Shown here: positions 56,272-64,000 of the stretch, one piece after another
Layout of the letters: each line of letters opens with the position of its first letter
Numbering within the stretch: the stretch's first letter is position 1
Assembly: GCA_036346205.1 (NCBI GenBank)
Contig: JARFJB010001965.1
Span: 3,829,001-3,893,000 of the forward strand
Direction: 5' to 3'
Length of the DNA: 64,000 bases
From: Vesta saturnalis
Lineage: Eukaryota > Arthropoda > Insecta > Coleoptera > Lampyridae
Notes under the pieces: generated by a model
Told to the model about the DNA's origin: nothing
Database searches by the model: none
The model's input: the letters and a program-made list of their open reading frames with translations, nothing else
Translations under genes and position numbers: made by a program

Positions 56272-57762
56272 AGAGCCAGGCGCCAGGAGCCGGGCCGAGA
56301 GGTGGACGACGACGACGAGTTCCTCTGGCACCCCATCGGGGATTTCCACGGGGACGCCAGCGACACCAGCGAGATATGGTACGATTGCAAGCCGGGCAAC
56401 CTACCATCAACAAGTACCGCCAGCCCGATACCGTCGCTTCTGTCCCTTCCGTGGAAGGGCGCCAGAAGCGACGCGCCATCCGCCGCCACCGCTCAGAAGA
56501 GAAGGCCGAAGAAGACAGCGCCGCCCGCAGAAGACGTCGCCCCGCCAGCCGAGGCAACAACAAGAACAGCACCGCCGCCGCAAGCCGCCGCCGCCGAAGA
56601 GAGAAGAAGTGAAGACCCCCGTCCTGGATCCACCAGCCCCGATGACTTCGTGGCGCAGAAGAAGAGGCCGAAGAAGGCGACCGTCCGCCCGCCTACGCCG
56701 CCACCGACGAGCAACGTGTACCACGCCCTGGAGCAGTACATGGACACCGCCACAGCGATGGAGCAGACCGCCGCAGCAGAGACCAGGGAGAAAGTACCCC
56801 CGGTAATCCTTCGTCAGAGGGAGAACTGGGTTGCTTTCTCCCGCGAACTCGACCGGAAGAAGATCGCCTTCACCAAGGCCAAGGCGACCTTCGAGGGAAT
56901 CCGGATACAGCCTGCCTTACTCCAGGACCGAGACAGGCTGATGAGGTATCTCGATAAGTGTGGTACCACACCTATCAGGCAAGGAGCGAGCGTCTTGCTA
57001 AGGTAGTAATACGTGGCGTGCTCGTACAGCTACCCGAAGCGGATGTAAGCTCTGATTTGACGACGCAAGGAATTAACACAGTTTCTTGTTTTAGGATGAA
57101 GCAGCGAGGCCGAGCGATCCCCCTGGTTTTGGTACACCTACCGAGCGAGGAGGACAAGAAGAGGATTCGGGAGGTGAAGCACGTCGCCCGCTTCCGAGTC
57201 ACCGTCGAGGATTTGAGGCGGAAATTCGACATCGGGCAGTCACCGGTGTCAAGGTTTCCGTCACGCACAGCGTTGCTGCAGGGCGGCAGCACGCTGTGTG
57301 AAGTGCGCCGGTGATCACCACAGCAGTCAATGCACTTTACCCCGTACCGACCGGGCTAAGTGCGTTAACTGCGGTGGGGACCACCCCGCAAGCTACCGTG
57401 GATGCCCGAAGTTCCCTCGACCTCCGCAACGGAAGAAGATGGAAGCACCGCAGCGACCGCCGAAGAGGACACCGCCGGCGCCTTCTTCGACTCGGACCGG
57501 AGTCAGCTACGCCCGTGCGACGGCAGGCAAGGCTGAAAAGGCGGAAGTACTGAGAGTGGCTCCCGCCGCTACCGTTACCCCGCCCGATCAATCTGCCTTA
57601 GGGTTCGACTCCCTATTGACCTTCCTCGGAGGGCTCAATATGAAGAAGGCCCTACCTGTCATCCGTAAGGTAGCAGAGGCACTCGCTAAGGTGGAATCTG
57701 CGACTGACTTGTGGGGGGTTGTCCTCTCACACAGGCAGGAGGTGGCTACCCTTTTAGGGTAA
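56272..57762 (+). pseudogene. Jockey-clade LINE ORF1 (gag) with two frameshifts
   Basis: The frame starts after a TAA at 56269; no ATG begins it. A low-complexity Pro/Ala/Lys/Glu region with an acidic start (VDDDDEFLWHPIGD) is followed by YQARSERLAKVVIRGVL and REVKHVARFRVTVEDLRRKF, the PRE_C2HC-type RNA-binding region of Jockey-clade gag. Three zinc-knuckle-like segments follow: HRCQGFRHAQRC, CVKCAGDHHSSQC and CVNCGGDHPASYRGC. Frameshifts lie near 56958 and 57237. The C-terminal end reads VLSHRQEVATLLG before the stop at 57760-57762. GC content is far above the surroundings, as expected for a young arrival or a GC-rich gag. No endonuclease or RT follows, so the element is gag-only. Confidence 0.8.
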
Positions 57763-58217
57763 ACACACGACGGTCCGGATCGAAGTCTGGCGCCCGAGAT
57801 AAGTATTTAGTATCGATTTTTTAATTACACAATTTCTGTTCTGTAAATATCGATAGTGTTGCACTTTACTAACACATATTTCTTTTTATTTCAGATAAGC
57901 AACCTAGCGACAACAGGACAGCCCACACAACGAACACACCAATCCAAACGCAACACCACACAACACCCGCTTTTTTTTTGAATAACCAACAACAGCGCAC
58001 TCAACACTGCCATCAGGCGTTCCAAACACACGAAAACCAACAATCCACGCACTTCCACGCGCTGAAGAGGACGAAGACTCCTGAGCAGCGCATCACCAAC
58101 ACATACACGTTTTATATTTAGTATTTTATATTGTATATAGTATTAAGTGTAAAATGTAAATATCCATGAATTGTTAATTATCCAAATTTTAATAAACTAT
58201 GTTGAATTGAATTGAAG
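57763..58217 (+). other. 3' region of the gag-only LINE with TTGAA tail
   Basis: Directly after the gag stop lies about 450 bases with a GTAAAC..TTTTATTTCAG pair (57759, 57896) that could be a small intron. A CA-rich stretch follows, then an AATAAA-type signal (TTTTAATAAACTATG near 58190) and a short tail of TTGAA repeats at 58202-58216. Short tandem tails are typical of LINE 3' ends. Because the tail is present, ORF2 was lost by internal deletion rather than by truncation. Confidence 0.5.
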
Positions 58218-59114
58218 CTACAGACGCTCTCTCATTCAACTGGGCCTCTTTGAAGAGCCCAGACCGTTATCTTTCTGTTCACTCTTTTTACGCTGGGTCA
58301 AGAGCCCAGACCGACCGTGTCTGATCTATCTTATCCGATTCAGCTTATCTTTCTACTTCGTTCCGTTCCATTCACCTGTTTTCCGTAGAAACTACTCGAC
58401 ACCGTTATCCTGAACTTGGGTTTATTACTGCCTACCTGCATGTAAGTTAAATAAACAACACCGCACTTACACAAGTGAACGGCTCCATGTCGGGTAAACA
58501 TCCGATGTAGACTTTTACTTACTCCATTGGATAGAAATGTATTCGCCTAAATTCTTCCAATCTCCGGGGTATCAATTAAACAGCGCAACGGGTATTTGCC
58601 CAGATTCTTGTAATTGATACCAAAGAGTATATAATAGGGGAAGAGTACCAACCTTATGGATAAACTCGTAGGGCGTAATGTGTGTTGCCTATGGGTCAAT
58701 ACCATTATTTTATCTATGCCTTTAGATTGTAGAAAGAGCAATTAGTGAATTTTTACGTAATGAAAGAAAAGGATGTAAGATAACCATTATAGTAGGATAA
58801 ATGGCACTCCCTGCTCTTCAACAGGCTTCCTTTACCAATGATGCCAAATATAGTATTTACATTTAAGAACTCTAAAGGTTCACTAAGCAGGTAGACGCTA
58901 TTCAAAACTGCAGATATCTCACGTCATAAATTAATTACCAAGTATTGAACACCCATTTTACTGGTTATCGCCATTAATATTGTATATACGACAATTTCAA
59001 TTAGGTGGAATCATAATGAAACAGAAATTTAATTTTTCCTTTATAGAATAATCAACAAAACAACTACAAAACCTATATATAAAATAAATATATCTAACGC
59101 TAAGAATAGGTATG
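58218..59114 (+). other. Possible LTR fragment and AT-rich sequence
   Basis: GAGCCCAGACCG occurs twice (58255, 58303). GGTATCAATT at 58568 and AATTGATACC at 58612 form an inverted pair, followed by CAAAGAGTATATAATAGGGG at 58621. The last sequence recurs inverted at 61562-61581, and both may be the TATA region of related LTRs. No coding sequence. Confidence 0.3.
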
Positions 59115-59147
59115 CAGGGCCACGCCGCAGCGATTTGATGCCCGTGT
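59115..59147 (+). mobile_element. hAT-type end motif
   Basis: CAGGGCCACGCCGCAGCGAT followed by TTGATGCCCGTGTGC resembles a hAT terminal region. GATGCCCGTGTGC occurs again at about 60553 on the other side of the foldback arrays. Element limits are unclear. Confidence 0.3.
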
Positions 59148-59517
59148 GCAAGTATAACACTACTGCCCCCAATATATTTTTTACATGCTAGAAAATTATA
59201 GGTAACAAAAATACTAATTAGAGTATCAGAGATTTTCTTTATTCGTGATCAAAGGGCACAAAAACATAAACAATACACTTTCTTAAGCTTAGGTGAACAC
59301 ATATGAACTAAATTTTATAATTTTATTTATAATTTTCTATAATTATTATTCACTATAATTTACGTAAAATGACTATATGTACAAAAACAATATTTACAAA
59401 TATACTACAACAAAATATTCAAAACATAAAAATTAAAACAAAGCCTAAAGAAATTGCATACACTTCACTTTTAACTTATTAATTCAAAGTAATGAAGAAA
59501 TCATTATGTACATAGAC

Positions 59518-59543
59518 CAATGACTATTGGTTAATAGTCATTG
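59518..59543. repeat. Perfect palindrome, 11-base arms
   Basis: CAATGACTATT, loop GGTT, AATAGTCATTG. Confidence 0.9.
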
Positions 59544-59570
59544 ACATAGACAAATTAAAAAAAAGTTAAC

Positions 59571-60445
59571 CGATAAAACAGCCCATACCAAAACAGCCCA
59601 GACAAATGCGCCGCGACAAAATAATCAACCGACAAAATGGCTCAGAGCAAAACAGTCCCTCGACACTATAGCTTATAATAAAAGAGCCCAACCACAAAAT
59701 ATCCCACGACAATACAGCTCAGCCACACTTAGGGTAAGGTAGATCATGTTCTAGTCAGTACCTACAATATAACCTCGGGTAAAGTTAACAATTTTAACAT
59801 AAAGAAACTGTGTAAATACGGCTTATCGTAGGAACAAATGTACAGAAACCCCTTAATTTATTAAACTGTATACTTACTAATCTTACTAAAACGTTTTTTT
59901 TTTTTTTCTGTACAAATGCAGAATATACATATTTTTAAAGTGGTCATTTTTGTTAGATGACACTACCAATCTATTGTAATAGAATATACTTATGATTATT
60001 ACAAATTTAGGGATTTCCTTAATGTTTTTCTATTGTGTTATACTCTGAGTAATTAAGAATACATTAACATTGACCAGGGATTAATAGAATTCCACGAAAA
60101 AGAAATTCTATTTGAATAAAGTATCGAGACTGTTTTCAATAATCATGGATAATATTATCTATTCTGCATTGAACACCAGAAGGAGAATGCGAACTTTAAA
60201 GTGTTGGTTCACAAATTTAACTTAAATTCTGTACAATAAAAAAACCCATTAGAAATCGCAATTCCATTTTTATTTTGTGGTTGGGGGCTATTTTGTGGCT
60301 GGGCTGTATTATCATGGGCTATAGTATCCGTAGGTGCTTGTGTCACGAGCTATGTGTCGGTGGGCTCTTTTGGCATGGGCTATGCTGTCGGTGGGCTCTT
60401 TTGTCGGGGTTCTTTTGTCGAGTGCTATTATGTCGGGTCACGGTC
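59571..60445. mobile_element. Foldback element with inverted minisatellite ends
   Basis: The left array (59571-59730) consists of degenerate units of about 17 bases, consensus near CGACAAAATAGCCCAAC. The right array (about 60260-60445) holds the same units inverted (GGGCTCTTTTGTCGGTGG-like). The centre of about 530 bases is AT-rich with no gene. Minisatellite inverted ends are known from Foldback/Rehavkus-type DNA transposons; this is a short non-autonomous example. Confidence 0.65.
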
Positions 60446-62590
60446 TATTGATGGAAATGAATGCCATCGGGAATTTGTTTCAATTTAAAGTAATCGTTGA
60501 TCACTACTATTTTATTTTAATTAAACCGTCACTATTTTGATGCCCCTTTACCATGATGCCCGTGTGCGGTGCACACATCGCACACTGGGGCAAACATCGC
60601 AATTAAAATATAAACACACAACGAATAAGCAATGTTCGTGGTTAAATGAAATACACACACAAACAATGATACCGTGTGTTCAACCACTATAATGGCGAAT
60701 GCGGGGCGCGGCTAGTAATTCGCGAATAGAAAGATTCACAGACATGTAAACGCTCAAGCGGAAACACGCGATAAAAAATAAAAAAGTAATATGTATAGAA
60801 AACTGTACTTATTGTGGTAATTATACATTACTTAAAATGATCATTTTTTTGTTTTGCGAATGTATCAGTCGACTAGTCCTTAAATCTTGCGATAACCATT
60901 TTAACTTACAAATGATTAAATGTTTAACTAAAAATAATTTATGTTGATAACAAACAGAATTAAAATTTACCCAACCAGGTATATTAATTGTCTACAATAA
61001 AAGTAATTATATTCTTTTAGATGTAATCCTATTTGTAAGTACTCTTAGGCTCAGTCGAAATGGAAAATATGACATTTTCCTAACAATAATAGATAACACC
61101 ATGACAAGTACAAAGTAGTATATTGTATTACATTATAAACGTTTTCAACAATTTCAGAAAGGTATTGTTTCATTTCAGTCTCGACACAATTCGATAAATT
61201 AGATTACAATTTATTGCAGTCTTTCATATAATCTAAATTAAATACGATGTACGCAAGAATCACATACCTATGATATTTATTTGTTAAAAATAATATTCCA
61301 CATAGATATAACTGATGGAACAAAAAAACCTCATTTAATTCTTTATTTTACAACTTCTGTTAATCATCGTTTCTAGCGTAGTAGTGTTCGCGCTAAATCT
61401 GACAACAGTGTTTGACCTGCACGGGATGGAAGTATCTAAAAACGGTTATATTCTACGCTAAGTTGCTTTATTACTCCTCTAACAGAGGGCCTATATTAGC
61501 GCACTAAAATGACAGGCTAACTTCAACTTCCACGCTTGTGTTCATGTACATTAATTATCATCCCCTATTATATACTCTTTGTTGATACTCCACCTACACA
61601 CCGCACACCGACTCACACAAACACGCCTACACTAGACAAAATAAGTAAAAACCGAAGTCCAGGAAGCCGACAAGTTGAAAGCAGCAAGCCGCCCGTAATT
61701 AGACCGTATTTCGGTCACCCAGCTTCGTAAATTACGAACTCCGTACGTAACAGAGAGTATTATGTCTTAATCCTGCTAAACGTAATAACCCGCTTAAAGT
61801 TAGTTTTTCTAACAACACCTCTTAATAGAAGTCTCGTAACCACCTTCAATATCCGCTCGCCCATGGCGAGACACCCAATATACTTCTCTAACGAAGTCCT
61901 TACCCAGCATCCGCCCTGACTGCTCATCGTGATAATCCAGAAGGAGAAACCCTACCGTACGAATAAAACGTTTAGTTTATCCTGTACCTGAAAATCTGTA
62001 AACTGAATCGTTCCGGAAGGTTTCGACACCTTATAAGTATTATTATTAAAACCGGCCCGGATTTAGAGTCACCCCCGGTAGCTACCCTTGACGCCGTCAC
62101 GGCCAGAAGGTCCTCATCGACCGCCGCTTAAGCGTTCCCGCACCCAGAATAAAATACGAAAGGCTTCATTTCCAATTCCTACGTTTTTAGTCACTCGTAA
62201 ACCCCACCAAATCTCTTTACTAAAACTTCCGCTAATTACTAAGAGTAATTAGAAATATATTAATGCATCGGAATTAAGATTAACGACCTTAGGATCACCA
62301 CCGACCAATCAGTGTACAAAAGGCGCCCATCCGCAGACAAGCTAGGTCCTGATCCAATAGAAGCTGAGTTAGTTACTTTTTCTCTTATTTAAAATACCTT
62401 TCAGTTTTGTTGTTTTGTTATAATTAATTATAAATAATAGGAACAATATATAACTAAAACCCTCACAAGTATATTGCTCAGTGTGGACGAACCTGGTAAT
62501 AATGATCAACCCCAGTACGAACAACCCCCCTTTTAATAATTAAAAACCAGTTGAGCTAGACCGTGGGAAATTAAAGTAATTTAATTAATT
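60446..62590. other. Non-coding stretch, possible Gypsy LTR part
   Basis: No supported gene. On the minus strand AGTATATAATAGGGGA near 61562 is TATA-like. The GC content and the position downstream of the minus-strand Gypsy coding remains suggest that 61400-62300 may be its 3' LTR or untranslated region, but I could not find a paired LTR. Confidence 0.35.
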
Positions 62591-62593
62591 GCT

Positions 62594-63690
62594 CTATGTT
62601 TTCCCCAAATTCTCTATGTACGTATCTACACCCTCGCTAGTTTCATAAATTTGCCTAATTCTTTTTTGAAAAACCTCTGGTGCCGATGAAATACCATATG
62701 ACAATCTTAAAAATCTGTAACGCCCGAAAGGAGTGTTGAATGTGCATAATTTGCTACTTTTTTCATCTAGTTGAACTTGCCAAAACCCATTGGAGCAATC
62801 TAATACGCTAAATATCATTGAACCTCTTAATTTACTGACTATATCCTCTAACGTTGGAATATAGTAATGTTTCCGTTTAATTACTTTGTTAAGTTCTCTT
62901 GGGTCGATATAGATTCGTTAATCTAAATTCTTTTTCGGTGCTATAACCAAAGCATTTACCCACTCAGTCGGTTTCTCGACCTTTGCAACAATGTTTTTTC
63001 TTTCTAAATCCGTTGCTTTTCCTTTAATTTATTACGTAGCGCATATGGAACTTCCTAGGTGGATACATTTTTGGACTAACACCCTCCTGCAGTTCAATTG
63101 AATGTGTTCCACTTTAAACGCCCTAATCCTTCAAAAATACATTTATAATTTGTAATAATTTTACTAATTTACATATCATAATTTTCAATTGTGTTAACAT
63201 GATTAATGCTTTGAATTAATATTTATTCCTGGCATGCATGCAAACCTAAAATTGGTTTATTTACATTAATCACATAAAAGTGTAATCCACTTTTAAATTA
63301 TCATTATTTGCTGAATTAATTACCAACATACAGGTGCCTATTGATTCTATTTTTTCACCCATTAACGTAGAAATAATCCCCACTGACCTTTTTAATTGCT
63401 CGATATCAATTCCTAATAGATGGCTGGTTAACGTCTTGTCCAATACAGCGTTTACTTCACTTAGTTCATTTATATTCAACGTTTCTAACCGATGGACAGT
63501 TACTTCAGCGATTCTGCAAATTTCCATTGCTTTTTTAAGATCTAACTTTGGTTCTCTTAAAAGTTTATCCTTGATGCGAACTTTACTAATACCTAAAATT
63601 AGTTTATCACGTATTAAACTGTCTGTCAATTCAGCAAATACATATGTGTTAGTAGAGTTGTCTCAGCTCCGTGCAATATTCATCATAAGT
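62594..63690 (-). pseudogene. Gypsy-type retrotransposon gag-pol relic, deleted
   Basis: On the minus strand, from about 63690 down, a gag segment (TDSLIRDKLILGISKVRIKD and LDLKKAMEICRIAEVTVHRL) is followed by a protease-side region (TSHLLGIDIEQLK, VINSANNDNLKVDYTF) and a PILGLHACQE-like scrap near 63235. The RT follows: YALRNKLKEK near 63040, a decayed region, then MIFSVLDCSNGFWQVQLDEK with motif A (VLDCSNGFWQ, where many families have LDLxxGYHQ) and FNTPFGRYRFLRLSYGISSA with motif B. Coding stops before the YxDD box. The nucleocapsid and part of the protease appear deleted. Stops and shifts are numerous; it is dead. Confidence 0.75.
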
Positions 63691-63877
63691 AGAAGTGGGG
63701 CACCTCGTCTTTCACTTTTGTGACGTCATTTGACCTTGGGAATTTCCCAGGGCCTGCTACGTGATTGACCACTGTTTGACCTTGAGTGAGTTGTTTACCT
63801 TGAGACAGTTGTTAACCTTGAGAAACAGGCTTACCTTGAAAAGGAGGACTAGGATTAGCACGGGGAATTTGGAAATA

Positions 63878-64000
63878 TTTTAATGGAGGTTCTTGTAAGA
63901 CAAGAGTTATCTCATGGCCCTGGTCTTGCGCTGGGATATTGTTTTAATGGAGGTTCTTGTAAGACAAGAGCTATCTCTAGGACCTGATCTAGTGCTGGAA
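63878..64000 (+). repeat. 64-bp tandem repeat at the window end
   Basis: TTTTAATGGAGGTTCTTGTA starts at about 63879 and again at about 63943 with AAGACAAGAG(T/C)TATCTC following in both. The array continues past the window edge. Just before it, CCTTGAG recurs at roughly 20-25-base intervals (63780-63840). Both may be part of a repetitive gag region on the minus strand. Confidence 0.75.

Noticed and set aside
56195..56806. Long Arg/Pro/Ala-rich frames on both strands within the GC-rich gag region
   Set aside because: They are alternative-frame shadows of the LINE gag; only the frame that leads into the RNA-binding and zinc-knuckle segments has family features.

Overview
This window is AT-rich nuclear DNA from an animal, almost certainly an insect. 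The evidence is spliceosomal introns with GT..AG borders, arthropod-type TATA plus initiator pairs, and a dense mixture of decayed insect-type transposons (DD41D mariner, Tc1, piggyBac, hAT, P-like, Penelope-like, RTE- and Jockey-like LINEs, Gypsy). A beetle or similar genome would fit, but the sequence alone does not fix the order. There are no bacterial-style operons; most open frames are relics of mobile elements.

Host sequence looks sparse. The best host candidate is a minus-strand gene. A 928-nt first coding exon at 46488..45561 ends at a GT donor in phase 1. A 158-nt serine- and acid-rich terminal exon at 10081..9924 begins after an AG acceptor, fits phase 1 and ends in a stop. Joined, they would give 361 codons across an intron of about 35 kb that would contain most of the elements below. 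A minus-strand TATA/TCAGT promoter at about 50003..49970 lies upstream.

Layout. 1..2.4 kb: AT-rich, with a possible small first exon. 2.4-3.4, 7.05-8.4 and 11.6-12.4 kb: three decayed copies of one spliced IS630/Tc1-like DDE family. 4.1-5.8 kb: a Crypton-like tyrosine recombinase between short inverted repeats and palindromes. 13.5-17.4 kb: a MADF fragment, then a P-element-like relic split by a 2.26-kb mariner. 17.65-20.5 kb: a foldback-type element with an RTE LINE inside it. 21.7-26.4 kb: a MITE, a mariner with an intact 373-codon transposase and an embedded tRNA gene, and a related mariner relic. 26.5-28.2 kb: three (AT)n tracts and a MITE. 29.4-31.3 kb: a Penelope-like element (PLE) with inverted terminal repeats and hammerhead-like motifs. 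32.6-34.5 kb: a Tc1 element at the centre of a palindrome. 36.2-41.4 kb: hAT, LINE and piggyBac relics. 42.7-44.4 kb: a solo PLE end and an internally deleted mariner. 50.6-53.7 kb: a second PLE with 1-kb inverted arms. 56.3-58.2 kb: a GC-rich gag-only LINE. 58.5-60.5 kb: LTR-like and foldback pieces. 62.6-64.0 kb: a decayed Gypsy element.

The elements show clear nesting: mariner inside P-like, RTE inside foldback, Tc1 inside palindrome. The most interesting structures are the hammerhead-like ribozymes in both PLEs, the tRNA gene inside an apparently intact mariner, the tyrosine recombinase bounded by inverted repeats, and the recurrent (AT)n tracts near transposon ends.
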